From Mesorhizobium sp. (GTDB lineage: Bacteria > Pseudomonadota > Alphaproteobacteria > Rhizobiales > Rhizobiaceae): a stretch of DNA of 64,000 nucleotides. The stretch is taken from NCBI RefSeq assembly GCF_024710845.1, contig NZ_JANJTZ010000053.1, positions 1 to 64,000 of the forward strand. Direction: 5' to 3'. Made by a program: the position numbers and the translations under genes. How positions within the stretch are numbered: position 1 is the first letter of the stretch; every line of letters begins with the position of its first letter. The notes under the pieces were generated by a model, which made no database searches, had not been told where the DNA came from, and saw only the letters and a program-made list of their open reading frames with translations. This document shows, piece after piece, positions 26,822-38,409 of the stretch.

Positions 26822-28204
26822 TTATTTCCGCTCGGATCTGACGCCCAATTCGGCCAGAGCCGCAGGCGTCGCTTGAAGTTCGAGCGTCACAGACCCGTCA
26901 TCATTGTCTTTTCGCGACAGGACGGCGGCGTTGCGGTAGAGCCAGTCGACGACCGCAAGCTGGTCCGGCGACAGGGTCACCGTCGCGGGCGCAAGCGCGC
27001 CGGAAATGCGGGTTTCGATCAGATCGAGCAGTTGGGCGGTGCCTTCGCCGGTGATCGCGGAGATCGCGATCGGTGGTTCCTTGTCCGGCGCCCGGCCTTC
27101 GTCCAGCAGCCTCTGGCGGGTGCCTTCGTCGAGCAGGTCGACCTTGTTCCAGACTTCGATCACGCGCCGCCCGTCCGAGGCGTCGACGCCGAGGTCGGAA
27201 AGGATCCGCTCGACATCCTCGGCCTGCGCCGCCGTGTCCGGGTCGGATATGTCGCGCAGGTGGAGCACGAGATCCGCCTCGACCACCTCCTCCAGCGTCG
27301 CACGGAACGCGGCCACCAGATGGGTCGGCAGGTCAGAGATGAAGCCCACCGTGTCCGACAGGATCATGATGGTACCGTGCGGCAGCCGCACCCGGCGAAG
27401 CGTCGGATCGAGCGTTGCGAAGAGCATATCCTCGGCAAGGACCCCTGCCCCGGTCAACCGGTTGAAAAGGGTGGATTTCCCGGCATTGGTATAGCCGACG
27501 ATCGCGACGATCGGATATGGCACCTTCTTGCGCTTGGCGCGGTGCAGTTCGCGCGTGCGCTTAACCGTCTCCAGCTCGCGCTTCAGGCGGATGATCTTCT
27601 CCTGCAGCAGGCGCCGGTCGGACTCGATCTGGGTTTCGCCCGGTCCGCCGAGGAAGCCCGCACCGCCGCGCTGACGCTCGAGGTGGGTCCACGAGCGGAC
27701 CAGCCGGCCCTTCTGGTAGTTGAGATGCGCCAGCTCGACCTGCAACGCACCTTCCTTGGTGCGGGCGCGGCGGCCGAAGATCTCCAGGATAATGCCGGTG
27801 CGGTCGAGCACCTTGGCCTTCAGCTCCTTTTCGAGATTGCGCTGCTGGACCGGCGTCAGCGGGTGGTCGACGATCACCAGCTCGGCGTCCTTCTCGGCGA
27901 CGATGGCCGCCAGATCCGCGATCTTGCCACTGCCGAGCAGGGTTGCGGGGCGCGGGTCGTTGACCGTGATGATCTCGGTGTGGACGGGCTCCAGATCGAT
28001 GGCGAGCGCAAGGCCAACCGCTTCGTTGTGGCGCGCCTGCGGGGATCGCGAAAGCCTCGGACGCGAAGACGAATCAGCGGCCTCGTCGCTGCGCGGGTGC
28101 CGAGTGAGGACAGGCACAACAACCACAGCGCGGCCGGTGCTTTTGGAAACAGCTTCCGCGGAGCCGGCTTTGCGGCCCCGGGGTTTGTCGCCGGTTTCGC
28201 TCAA
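26822..28204 (-). CDS. hflX: GTPase HflX
   Basis: A 460-residue ribosome-associated GTPase that splits stalled 70S ribosomes. The N-terminal domain has the signature LLGSGKIADLA, and the middle has the helical linker with RWTHLERQRGG-type sequence (here SWTHLERQRGGAGFLGGPGE). The G domain shows GYTNAGKST (P-loop) and DTVGFISDLP (G3), with NKVD as G4. It starts at a TTG directly after the hfq stop, so the start is uncertain but coupled to hfq, as in the hfq-hflX operons of proteobacteria. Confidence 0.93.
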   Translation of the reverse strand: MSETGDKPRGRKAGSAEAVSKSTGRAVVVVPVLTRHPRSDEAADSSSRPRLSRSPQARHNEAVGLALAIDLEPVHTEIITVNDPRPATLLGSGKIADLAAIVAEKDAELVIVDHPLTPVQQRNLEKELKAKVLDRTGIILEIFGRRARTKEGALQVELAHLNYQKGRLVRSWTHLERQRGGAGFLGGPGETQIESDRRLLQEKIIRLKRELETVKRTRELHRAKRKKVPYPIVAIVGYTNAGKSTLFNRLTGAGVLAEDMLFATLDPTLRRVRLPHGTIMILSDTVGFISDLPTHLVAAFRATLEEVVEADLVLHLRDISDPDTAAQAEDVERILSDLGVDASDGRRVIEVWNKVDLLDEGTRQRLLDEGRAPDKEPPIAISAITGEGTAQLLDLIETRISGALAPATVTLSPDQLAVVDWLYRNAAVLSRKDNDDGSVTLELQATPAALAELGVRSERK

Positions 28205-28444
28205 TCAGGCGCCTTCTTCGCCGTCGAACATCTGCACCGGCTGGCTTGGCATGATCGTCGAGATCGCATGCTTGTAGACCAGCTGCGAGTGGCCGTCGCG
28301 GCGCAGCAGGACGCAGAAGTTGTCGAACGAGGTCACGACGCCGGTGAGTTTGACGCCGTTGATCAGGAAAATCGTGAGTGGATTTTTGCTCTTGCGAACC
28401 GAATTGAGGAACAGGTCCTGAAGGTTCTGCGATCGTTCCGCCAT
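28205..28444 (-). CDS. hfq: RNA-binding protein Hfq
   Basis: A 79-residue Sm-fold RNA chaperone. The Sm1 block [20 protein letters not shown] and the Sm2 block [10 protein letters not shown] are both clear, with the alphaproteobacterial tail [13 protein letters not shown]. Forms a hexamer that pairs small RNAs with targets, including nitrogen-fixation and stress RNAs in rhizobia. The ATG at 28444 gives the usual length; 15 further codons upstream have no homology. It is followed directly by hflX. Confidence 0.97.
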   Translation of the reverse strand: MAERSQNLQDLFLNSVRKSKNPLTIFLINGVKLTGVVTSFDNFCVLLRRDGHSQLVYKHAISTIMPSQPVQMFDGEEGA

Positions 28445-28599
28445 TTTTCTTATCTTTCGCCTTCGCCGCAAGTTCACCGACAGTAGCACCGAACAAGGGC
28501 GGGCTTGTCAAGCGTCGCGGACCTGAATCCGGCGCTCGGCAACCCAGCGTTTCGGTGGGGAACTCAACTTCAAGCCATAGCAGGCTCGCAATGCGGTTA

Positions 28600-29460
28600 T
28601 CAGGCCGGAGTCTTTTCCGCAACGTCAAAAAAAGCCTGCCGCAGCGATTGGACGACCGAGCCCGGATAGCCGTTGGCAACGGGTGTCCCGTCGATCTCGA
28701 CGACCGGCATCGCGATAGTCGTGGCGGAACTGATGAAGGCTTCCCGGGCCGCTTTTGCCTCGGCGACGGAGAAGCCGCGCTCCTCGATCGTCAATCCCAG
28801 TTTCTCGGCCACGTCGAACAGGGTCGTGCGGGTTATGCCGCGTAGGATACCGAATTCCGCCGGCCTGGTGACCAGGCAACCGTCCTTCGTGACGATCCAG
28901 GCGTTCGACGATCCGCCCTCCTTGACGTTGCCGTCGGTATCGACGAACCACGCCTCGTGCGCGCCCGCTTCCTTCGCGGATTGCTTGGCCAGCACGTTCG
29001 GCAGAAGTCCGACGGATTTGATATCGACGCGCTCCCAGCGGTTTTCCGGCAGGGTGATCACCTTGATGCCGGTTTCGGCGCGTCTGGCGGCGAAGCCTGG
29101 ATCCACTTTCTTGGCGGTCACGACGAGCGACGGTGCGACATTCTCCGGGAAGACGAAGTCCCGGCTGGCGACGCCCCGCGTCACTTGCACATAGACCAAG
29201 CCGCTCCTGACGCGGTTGCGGGTGACCACTTCGCGCATGACCATCACCAGGGCCGAGCGATGCATCGGCCAGCCGATCCGCAGTTCGCGCAAGGATCTGT
29301 CGAGCCGGTCGAGATGGCGCGTTGCGTCCATAAGGTTGCCGTGCGCGACCTCGCAGACCTCGTAGACGCCGTCCGCGAACTGGTAGCCCCGGTCCTCGAT
29401 GTGCACGGCGGCGTCCCGATGCGGGAGGTAGCGACCGTTGACATAGGCGATGCGGGGCAT
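28600..29460 (-). CDS. D-amino-acid aminotransferase (class IV PLP enzyme)
   Basis: A 286-residue fold-type IV aminotransferase. It begins RIAYVNGRYLPHRDAAVHIEDRGYQFADGVYE, has the PLP lysine candidate in IKSVGLLPNVLAKQSAKEAG and the family segments EGGSSNAWIV and GITRTTLFDVA. The Y-x-F-A-D-G-V-Y-E start is typical of D-alanine aminotransferases (Dat), though branched-chain types share much of this. It would transfer amino groups between D-amino acids and 2-oxo acids. Placed between trkA and hfq in the usual rhizobial order. Confidence 0.88.
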   Translation of the reverse strand: MPRIAYVNGRYLPHRDAAVHIEDRGYQFADGVYEVCEVAHGNLMDATRHLDRLDRSLRELRIGWPMHRSALVMVMREVVTRNRVRSGLVYVQVTRGVASRDFVFPENVAPSLVVTAKKVDPGFAARRAETGIKVITLPENRWERVDIKSVGLLPNVLAKQSAKEAGAHEAWFVDTDGNVKEGGSSNAWIVTKDGCLVTRPAEFGILRGITRTTLFDVAEKLGLTIEERGFSVAEAKAAREAFISSATTIAMPVVEIDGTPVANGYPGSVVQSLRQAFFDVAEKTPA

Positions 29461-29500
29461 GGCGACTCCTTGGAGGTATTGAACGGGTAGCGCGCCTGCG

Positions 29501-30877
29501 TCAGAAGAACTCGAGGCTGACGCGGAACATCTGCTCCACTTGCCTGACTTCCTTCGCCATGGCGAAGATCACGACGCGATCCTTCGGCTTGATGCGCATG
29601 GCGCCGTCGGGCTTCAGCACAGCGCCGTCGCGATAGATCGCGCCGATGCGCATGCCCGACGGCAGATCGGCGTCGCGCAGGAGCGGGCCGACCAGCGGAG
29701 AGGTCTCGAGCGCCTCCGCCTCGATGATCTCCGCCGCACCCTTCTGCACGCTGTGAACCGCCCGGATACGGCCGCGGCGCACATGCTGCAGGACGCGGGA
29801 AATCGTGACGTTGCGCGGATTGATGTAGGCATCGACCCCGATCGTCTTGGTGAGATCGTGATAGGATGGATTGTTGATCAGGGCGAGGTTTGCCTTGCAG
29901 CCAAGCTGCTTGGCGATGACGCTCGACAGGATGTTGACCTGATCGTTGTTGGTTAGCGCAACCATCAGGTCGGCATCTTCGATGTCGGCCTCAAGCAGCA
30001 GTTTCTGGTCGAGCGCGCTACCGTGCAGCACGACGGTCTTCCTGAGCTGGTCGGCGATCACGATGGCGCGCTCACGCGTGTTTTCGATCAGTTTTACCCG
30101 CGTGCGGATCTGGCGTTGCTCCAGCGCCCTGGCGACGTAGAGGCCGATATTTCCGCCGCCGGCGATCACGATCCGCGACGCTTCGGTTTCCTCATGTCCG
30201 AACAGACCGAGCGTTCGGCGCACCTGTTCCTTGGTCGTCACGACATACGCCAGATCGCCAGCGAGGAGCTGATCGCCGGAATGCGGCACGAAGAGCTTGC
30301 CGGCGCGACTGACCCCTACGACGGTGGACGGCAGATCCGGAAACAGCTCGCTGAGCTGCGCCAGAGGCGTGTTGATGACCGGGCATTCTTCCAGGCACTC
30401 GATCGCGACCATCGCAACCTTGCCGTCGGCGAAGCGGACCACGTCCGTCGCGCCGGGCAGCGCGATGCGCCGCAGCACCATCTCGCCCACTTCCAGCTCC
30501 GGGGAGATCACGACGTCGATCGGCAGGTGCTCGCGGGAAAACAGATCCTGGTAGTGCGGCTGAAGGTAGGACTGCGACCGGATGCGGGCGATCTTGGTCG
30601 GCACGTTGAACAGCGAGTGTGCCACCTTGCACGCAATCATGTTCACTTCGTCGTAGAGGGTGACGGCGATGATCATGTCTGCCTCGGCCGCGCCCGCGGC
30701 TTCGAGCACATCGGGATGCGCACCGTGGCCGACGATGCCGCGCACGTCGAGCGAATCGCGGATGGCTCGGATCAGTTCGGGCGAGGTATCGATGACCGAG
30801 ATGTCGTTGCGCTCGGCCGCAAGGCGCTCCGCGATGCCGTATCCGACTTGTCCAGCACCGCAGATGATAACCCGCAT
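29501..30877 (-). CDS. trkA: Trk system potassium uptake protein TrkA
   Basis: A 458-residue peripheral regulator with two RCK repeats. The first begins MRVIICGAGQVGYGIAERLAAE and the second VIAGGGNIGLYVARALEQR, each a Rossmann NAD-binding site followed by a TrkA-C domain. It gates the TrkH/TrkG potassium channel in response to NAD(H)/ATP; no trkH is seen in the window. It starts 4 bases after the ntrX stop, so it is the last member of the ntr operon in practice. Confidence 0.95.
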   Translation of the reverse strand: MRVIICGAGQVGYGIAERLAAERNDISVIDTSPELIRAIRDSLDVRGIVGHGAHPDVLEAAGAAEADMIIAVTLYDEVNMIACKVAHSLFNVPTKIARIRSQSYLQPHYQDLFSREHLPIDVVISPELEVGEMVLRRIALPGATDVVRFADGKVAMVAIECLEECPVINTPLAQLSELFPDLPSTVVGVSRAGKLFVPHSGDQLLAGDLAYVVTTKEQVRRTLGLFGHEETEASRIVIAGGGNIGLYVARALEQRQIRTRVKLIENTRERAIVIADQLRKTVVLHGSALDQKLLLEADIEDADLMVALTNNDQVNILSSVIAKQLGCKANLALINNPSYHDLTKTIGVDAYINPRNVTISRVLQHVRRGRIRAVHSVQKGAAEIIEAEALETSPLVGPLLRDADLPSGMRIGAIYRDGAVLKPDGAMRIKPKDRVVIFAMAKEVRQVEQMFRVSLEFF

Positions 30878-30881
30878 GAAA

Positions 30882-32243
30882 TCAGACTCCGAGCGACTTC
30901 AGCTTACGATGAAGCGCGGAGCGTTCCATACCAATGAACTCGGCCGTGCGCGAGATGTTGCCGCCGAAGCGATTGATCTGGGCGATGAGATATTCCTTCT
31001 CGAACAGTTCCCGCGCCTCGCGCAGCGGCAGTGCCATGATGTGCTGGTCCGACTGGTTCGGAGCCCTCGGCATGACGTCGCCGATCTCGGACGGCAGGAG
31101 GTCCGCGGTGATCGGCGACTCAGCGTCGTCGCCGCGCGCCAGGATCATCAGGCGCTCGACATTGTTGCGCAGTTGGCGGACGTTTCCGGGCCAGTTGTGC
31201 GCCTGAAGCACGGCCATCGCATCGTCGCCCATGCGGCGCGGTTTGATGCCCGCCTGAGCGCCCATCATGGTCATGAAATGATGCACCAGCAACGGGATAT
31301 CTTCGCGGCGCTCCGACAGGCCAGGCACGAAGATCGGCACCACGGCGAGCCGGTGATACAGATCCTCGCGGAAGCGGCCGTCCGCGATCATCGCCTCCAG
31401 ATTGCTGGCGGTCGACGAGATGATCCGCACGTCCACCTTCACCCGTTTGGTGCCGCCGACGCGCTCGAACTGCTGGTCGACGAGGACACGCAGGATCTTG
31501 TTCTGCGTCTCGCGCGGCATGTCGGCGACCTCATCGAGATAGAGGATGCCGCGATGAGCCTCCTCGAGCGCGCCGATCTTGCGCTCGACACCGTTGGCTT
31601 CCGTGCCGAAGAGCTCAATCTCCATGCGTTCCGGCGTGATATTGGCCGAATTGACCGACACGAAAGGGCCACCTGCCCGCGTCGACTGGGCATGGATCGA
31701 GCGCGCCACCATCTCCTTGCCCGATCCGGATGGACCGATGATCATGACGCGGCTGTTGGTCGGCGCCACACGTTCGATCGTCTGGCGAAGCTGGTTCATC
31801 GCCGTCGACGTGCCGATCAGGTCGAAGGTTTCGCCGGTCCGACGTTTGATTTCGGAGACCTCACGGCGCAGATTCGAGGTCTCCAGCGCGCGTTCGGCGA
31901 TCAGGATGAGGCGGTCGGCCTTGAACGGCTTCTCGATGAAGTCGTAGGCGCCGCGGCGGATCGCCGAGACGGCGGTCTCGATGTTGCCGTGGCCGGAGAT
32001 CATGACCACAGGCAGCTCGGGATAGATGGTCTTGATCTCGTCGAGCAACGCCAGGCCGTCGAGGCGCGAGCCCTGCAGCCAGATATCGAGGAAGACGAGG
32101 CGGGGCATCCGGTCCGAGATCGCGGCGAGCGCGCTGTCGGCGTCGTGCGCGGTGCGCGTTTCGTGGCCCTCGTCATCGAGAATGCCCGCCACAAGCTCGC
32201 GGATGTCCTGTTCATCGTCAACAATCAGGATGTCAGACGCCAT
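30882..32243 (-). CDS. ntrX: Nitrogen/redox response regulator NtrX (sigma-54-type, lacks GAFTGA)
   Basis: A 453-residue regulator with an N-terminal receiver (Asp53 in LVFLDIW), a central AAA+ domain (Walker A GPSGSGKE at 170-177) and a C-terminal Fis-type helix-turn-helix (TAEFIGMERSALHRKLKSL). The GAFTGA loop that contacts sigma-54 is absent; that position reads TEANGVERK (about 214-222). Partner of NtrY. The ATG at 32243 overlaps the ntrY stop by 11 bases. Alphaproteobacterial NtrX often lacks GAFTGA, so it probably does not activate sigma-54 in the usual way. Confidence 0.93.
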   Translation of the reverse strand: MASDILIVDDEQDIRELVAGILDDEGHETRTAHDADSALAAISDRMPRLVFLDIWLQGSRLDGLALLDEIKTIYPELPVVMISGHGNIETAVSAIRRGAYDFIEKPFKADRLILIAERALETSNLRREVSEIKRRTGETFDLIGTSTAMNQLRQTIERVAPTNSRVMIIGPSGSGKEMVARSIHAQSTRAGGPFVSVNSANITPERMEIELFGTEANGVERKIGALEEAHRGILYLDEVADMPRETQNKILRVLVDQQFERVGGTKRVKVDVRIISSTASNLEAMIADGRFREDLYHRLAVVPIFVPGLSERREDIPLLVHHFMTMMGAQAGIKPRRMGDDAMAVLQAHNWPGNVRQLRNNVERLMILARGDDAESPITADLLPSEIGDVMPRAPNQSDQHIMALPLREARELFEKEYLIAQINRFGGNISRTAEFIGMERSALHRKLKSLGV

Positions 32244-34539
32244 TGTGCACCTTCTCCGCTTGCTGTTCGCCCTCGGCCCGTCTGGCGGGTCGAGCGGCGG
32301 CCTGGGCGGCACCTATTCCCGGAAGGATCATCCGGATCATCGCACCACGACCACCGTGGAAATCGGCCGGTGCGTCGTGGAGTTCGAGCCGGCCTCCGTG
32401 GTCCTCCACGATCTTCTTGACGATAGCGAGGCCGAGCCCGGTGCCTTTTTCGCGCGTCGTCATGTAAGGCTCCAGCAGCCTTTGCCTGTTCTCGCGCGGC
32501 AGGCCCTTGCCGTTGTCGATCACGTCGACGGCGATGTAGCCCCTCGACTGCGTAGCACGGATACGAATCACCCCGGGCTCGCCGGCAGGTCTTTCGCCCG
32601 CGTCGATCGCTTCGGCTGCGTTCTTGATCACGTTGCCGAGCGCCTGGCCCATCAGACGGCTGTCGAACGTTCCCGTCAGGGGCTCATTGCCGAACTGCCG
32701 TTCGAAGACGATGTCGGAACGGCTGACCTCGACGAGGAAGGACGCCTCGCGCAGCGCTTCGCGCAGGTCCATCTGCTGCATCGTCGGCTTCGGCATGCGC
32801 GCGAAGGCGGAGAATTCGTCGACCATCCGGCCGATATCTCCGACCTGGCGGATGATCGTGTCCGTGCATTGGTCGAAGATCTCGCGATCCTCGATGATCA
32901 CCTTGCCGAAGCGCCGGCGGATGCGCTCGGCCGAGAGCTGGATGGGCGTCAGCGGATTCTTGATCTCGTGAGCGATACGCCGCGCGACGTCTGCCCACGC
33001 AGTGGACCGCTGCGCCTGCACGAGATCGGTGATGTCGTCGACCGTCACCACATAGGCCCTGGGGTCATCGTGCCCGTCGCTGCCCTCGACCGTGATCTGC
33101 ACGTTGAAGGTTCGCTCGGCGCCGGTGCGATAGAAGGTCACCTGCTCGCGATAGACGGGGCGCGACGAATCCCGGGCGATCTCGAACACACGGCCGACAT
33201 GCGGCAGCACGACGCTGATGTTCTTGCCGATCGTTTCCGTGACAGGCAGCGCCAGCATGGTCTCGGCTGAGCGGTTGACGATGGTTACAAGGCCGTCCGA
33301 ATCGACGCCGATAACGCCGGCGGTCACACCGGCGAGAACCGCTTCGGAAAACCGGCGGCGCTCGTCGATCTGGTCCTTGGCGCTCAGGAGTTCGTTGCGT
33401 TGGGACTTGAGCTCGGTGAGCATCGTGTTGAACGTCTGCGCCAGATAGCCGACGTCGCCGTCGGATGCCCGGACCGGAACCTGGATATCGAGATTTCCGG
33501 TCGAAACCTCGTCGGCCGCGCCGATCAGCTGTCGCACCGGCCTCACAAGGCGGTCCGCCATCGCGATGCCGGTCCAGATCGCCGACATGACAATGACCAG
33601 CGTCAGGCCGAGGTAGAGCAGTGCGAAAGCGATCTGGGTCGCGGTGCGGTTTTCCTCGAGACCGCGATAATCCTCGGCGTTGGCGCGGACGAGCTGCCGG
33701 GCACGGATGACCTCCTGATCGACCTCGCGGATCGTATAGAGATACGCGTCCGGGATCTGCCTCAGCTTGATGATGGCGCCGACGATGTTGCGGACGCGCG
33801 GCTCGATCAGCACCGGCTGCCCGTCGGCCGCAGTCTGGACGGCCTCGATCGGGGGGGCCGGCAGCTCAATGCTGCTGTTCGTCGCCGCCTGCATCATGAC
33901 CGAGCCGTCGGCGAATATGAGCGCGGCATGCGCCAGCGCCCTGCCCTGCGCCTGCTGAGTCATCAGGGCTTCGAATCCGCCGCGGTCGAGATTGAACAGC
34001 GTCCGGTTTCCGTCGAGGTCGTTCGCCATCGACAGGGTCGTGCCCTGCAGGTTGCGCGCGTTCTCGCGGACATAGGCCTCGGCGATCGACAGAGACGAAC
34101 TGATGATCGTCTTGGTGCGGATATCGAACCAGCGATCGAGACCGACATCGAGGGTGATCGAGGCGACGATGGCGACGAGGATTGCCGGCAACGCCGCCAC
34201 CAGCGCGAACATCGCGACGATGCGCACATGCAGCCGCGACGCCGCCTTGCCGATCCGCCGCGCCATCAGGATGCGATGCGCTTCGCGGCCGATCAGCGCC
34301 AGCAGGACCAGGACGAACGCGGCGTTGATCGCGATCAGCACGAGCGTCGTGCGCTGGGTCGGCGCGATGCCGGTCAGGCCCATCAGGATGACGAAAGAGA
34401 GCGCCGCCGAGGCGAGCGAGCAGACGACCGTGACGATGCCGGGCCAGGCAAGCAGCCGCCGACCTTCGGCCGGTCGCGCGGCGGCAGCCGCCACGGGCAG
34501 CTCAGCCCCCGAGATGGCAGGGTCCACGGTTTGGTTCAT
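32233..34539 (-). CDS. ntrY: Sensor histidine kinase NtrY
   Basis: A 768-residue membrane kinase. It has several N-terminal hydrophobic helices (about 30-170), a periplasmic loop, a transmembrane/HAMP region (LLYLGLTLVIVMSAIW onward), a PAS domain, a HisKA box [18 protein letters not shown] and the ATP-binding N and G boxes ([15 protein letters not shown]). Partner NtrX follows with overlap. The ATG at 34539 was chosen; an upstream start at 34602 is open but carries the palindrome region. Nitrogen, redox and envelope signals are all reported inputs for this family. Confidence 0.93.
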   Translation of the reverse strand: MNQTVDPAISGAELPVAAAAARPAEGRRLLAWPGIVTVVCSLASAALSFVILMGLTGIAPTQRTTLVLIAINAAFVLVLLALIGREAHRILMARRIGKAASRLHVRIVAMFALVAALPAILVAIVASITLDVGLDRWFDIRTKTIISSSLSIAEAYVRENARNLQGTTLSMANDLDGNRTLFNLDRGGFEALMTQQAQGRALAHAALIFADGSVMMQAATNSSIELPAPPIEAVQTAADGQPVLIEPRVRNIVGAIIKLRQIPDAYLYTIREVDQEVIRARQLVRANAEDYRGLEENRTATQIAFALLYLGLTLVIVMSAIWTGIAMADRLVRPVRQLIGAADEVSTGNLDIQVPVRASDGDVGYLAQTFNTMLTELKSQRNELLSAKDQIDERRRFSEAVLAGVTAGVIGVDSDGLVTIVNRSAETMLALPVTETIGKNISVVLPHVGRVFEIARDSSRPVYREQVTFYRTGAERTFNVQITVEGSDGHDDPRAYVVTVDDITDLVQAQRSTAWADVARRIAHEIKNPLTPIQLSAERIRRRFGKVIIEDREIFDQCTDTIIRQVGDIGRMVDEFSAFARMPKPTMQQMDLREALREASFLVEVSRSDIVFERQFGNEPLTGTFDSRLMGQALGNVIKNAAEAIDAGERPAGEPGVIRIRATQSRGYIAVDVIDNGKGLPRENRQRLLEPYMTTREKGTGLGLAIVKKIVEDHGGRLELHDAPADFHGGRGAMIRMILPGIGAAQAAARPARRAEGEQQAEKVHNGV

Positions 34540-34560
34540 TGCGGATCGCACTGCATGGTC

Positions 34561-34582
34561 TGCGTTGCAGCTATGCAACGCA
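34561..34582. repeat. Perfect 9-bp inverted repeat between ntrC and ntrY
   Basis: TGCGTTGCA (34561-34569), spacer GCTA, then TGCAACGCA (34574-34582) are exact reverse complements. It lies 22 bases upstream of the ntrY start and just after the ntrC stop. It could be an operator governing an internal ntrYX promoter or a small hairpin that tunes read-through from ntrC. Confidence 0.75.
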
Positions 34583-34628
34583 TTGTGGCGATTCTGCAAC
34601 AATTCGATGGCGGGGCACAGTTTTCCCG

Positions 34629-36085
<1,457 letters not shown>

Positions 36086-36089
<4 letters not shown>

Positions 36090-37231
36090 CCGTCGAGGCC
36101 TCCGTCCGGGTCATGGCCCAAGGGATAGGTGCTTTCTTTCCAGGCCGGCATCAGAATGCGGAACGTCGTCCCGGCCCGGGACGACTCACATTCGATGATG
36201 CCGCCGTGCTCGCCGACGATCTTGGCGACAAGCGCGAGACCGAGGCCGGAGCCGTTCTGCTTGGTGGTGATGAAGGGGTCGAACAGGATCGGGAGAATAT
36301 CTTCCGAAACGCCCGGCCCATTGTCCGTGACGCAGAATTCGAGTGGCAGCGAAACGCGATCGGACGTCCCCGGCACCGAGAGCCGCATGCCGGGGCGGAA
36401 CGCCGTCGACAGCTTGATCTCGCCCTTCGGATCCGATCCAATCGCCTCGGCCGCGTTCTTCACCAGATTGAGGAAGACCTGCACGAGCTGATCGCGGTTG
36501 GCGAAGACCGGCGGCAGGCTCGGATCGTATTCCTCGACGATGCGTATCCGGTTGGCGAAACCGTTCCTGGCAATCGCCTTTACCCGGTCCAGCACCGCAT
36601 GGATGTTGACGGGGAAGCGCTCGATCGGCCGCTCGTCGGAAAAAATCTCCATCCGGTCGACGAGCGAGACGATGCGGTCGGTCTCCTCGGTGATCAGTCT
36701 GGTCAACGTGCGGTCCTCGTCAGGCACCACGGTCTCGAGGAGCTGCGCCGCGCCGCGTATGCCTGACAGCGGATTCTTGATCTCATGTGCGAGCATCGCC
36801 GCGAGTCCGGTGACCGATCGCGCCGCGCCACGATGCGTCATCTGACGGTCGATCTTCTCGGCCATCGACCGCTCCTGGAACATCACCACGACCGAGCCGG
36901 GAATCTCGACAACCGGAGCGACATAGATGTCGACGATCTTGTCGGGGCCGATGCGCGGGGAGGAGATATCGACGCGATACTCGTTCACGGCGGCCCTGCG
37001 CTCGCGCACCTGGTCGACGAGCGTCAGCAGAGGACTGCCGAACGGAACGAAATGGTCCAGCGTATTGCGCGACAGGATGACGGCGCTGGCCTTGAAGAAA
37101 TCCTCGGCATCCGCATTGGCGAATGTGATGTGGCCGTCAGGGCCGACCATAATCACCGGGTGGCGAATCGTGTTCAGCACGATCTGGGCCGGGTCGGACA
37201 TCGCCCTTCGGGACGTGGGTTGCGCGGTCAT
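36086..37231 (-). CDS. ntrB: Nitrogen sensor histidine kinase NtrB
   Basis: A 381-residue soluble kinase/phosphatase with an N-terminal PAS domain (about 12-125), the H-box [20 protein letters not shown] with His149, the N-box [10 protein letters not shown] and a G-box DNGPGV. It phosphorylates NtrC under nitrogen limitation and is controlled by PII. The start at 37231 overlaps the dusB stop, and its own stop overlaps ntrC, so dusB-ntrB-ntrC is one translationally coupled operon. Confidence 0.96.
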
Positions 37232-38244
37232 GCGGCGATCTCCACCTCGTCCAACGGCGCCTCCGACAGCGCGAGGCGAAGGCTGCGCTTCACCGTCGCC
37301 GGGTCCGTGCCGGTCATGATTGCGGCGCGGAATTCGTCCGATGTCTGGGGCGCATGCCGGTCGAGATACCAGCCGAGGTGCTTTCGCGCATGGCGCAACC
37401 CGGTCGCGACGCCGTAGTGGGCGAGCATGTCCTCGTAGTGAGCAACCACGTAGTCACAGAGATCGGCCGGCGACGCCGGCGCAGCCGCCTGTCGCTTACC
37501 GCCGGCGATCTCGCCCGCCAGCCACGGCGCACCGTAGTGGCCGCGGCCGATCATCACCGCGTCGGCCCCGGACCGGTCGAGGATGGCGGCGGCGTCATGC
37601 GCCGAGCAGACGTCCCCGTTGGCGACGACCGGGATCGACACCGCCTGCTTGACCGCGGCGATCGCGGTCCAGTCCGCACGGCCGGTATAGAACTGGCAGC
37701 GCGTGCGGCCATGCACCGTAACCATGCGCACGCCTGCTTCTTCGGCCCGCCTGGCGATGTGTGGGGCATTGATGGTCTCGTCGTCCCAGCCCAATCGCAT
37801 CTTGACGGTCACCGGCACAGCGACCGCCGCCACGACCGCCTCGATCAGCGCCAGCGCATGGTCGGGCTCGCGCATCAGCGCCGAGCCGCAATAGCCACCA
37901 GTGACCTTCTTGGCCGGGCAGCCCATGTTGATGTCGATGATGTCCGCGCCCTCGCCTGCCGCGATCCGCGCGCCTTCCGCCAGCCAGTGGGCGTCGCGGC
38001 CGGCGAGTTGCACCATGTGCGGCCCATCGCCCGTGCGCTGAATGCGGCGGTTCGATTCGTCGTTGCGCTTGGCGAGTTCGCCGCTCGCAACCATCTCGGA
38101 CACGACCAGGCCGGCGCCGTGCGCATAGGCCCGCTCACGAAACGGTCTGTCGGTGATCCCCGACATCGGCGCGAGGAACACCCGGTTGCTGAGCCTCACG
38201 TTACCGATATTCAGCGGTTCTGAGAGGAATGTTGAAAGCTGCAT
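37228..38244 (-). CDS. dusB: tRNA-dihydrouridine synthase B (NifR3)
   Basis: A 338-residue FMN enzyme that reduces uridine in the tRNA D-loop. Visible are [39 protein letters not shown] (with the conserved catalytic Cys of the GYCGSAL loop), KMRLGWDD and VANGDVCS. Historically called nifR3 because it precedes ntrBC. The ATG at 38244 was preferred to a TTG two codons upstream. First gene of the dusB-ntrBC operon, divergent from ispDF. Confidence 0.96.
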   Translation of the reverse strand: MQLSTFLSEPLNIGNVRLSNRVFLAPMSGITDRPFRERAYAHGAGLVVSEMVASGELAKRNDESNRRIQRTGDGPHMVQLAGRDAHWLAEGARIAAGEGADIIDINMGCPAKKVTGGYCGSALMREPDHALALIEAVVAAVAVPVTVKMRLGWDDETINAPHIARRAEEAGVRMVTVHGRTRCQFYTGRADWTAIAAVKQAVSIPVVANGDVCSAHDAAAILDRSGADAVMIGRGHYGAPWLAGEIAGGKRQAAAPASPADLCDYVVAHYEDMLAHYGVATGLRHARKHLGWYLDRHAPQTSDEFRAAIMTGTDPATVKRSLRLALSEAPLDEVEIAA

Positions 38245-38409
38245 GCACAAAAACCGGGCAACTCTGGAGACTGCTTAGTCTCTAGACATATTCATCGAAA
38301 GGCGCAACGGGCAAGTGCTGCAATTTGCGCAGGACTGCCCTTTGCTCTGGTCAAGGCGAGCGTCGTGCCTTATCCGCAATCGCGGTTCAGAAATAAGGCA
38401 TCCGTCGGC

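Noticed and set aside
38267-38282. GAGACT-GCTT-AGTCTC dyad upstream of dusB
   Set aside because: Only six-base arms; not strong enough to call an operator.
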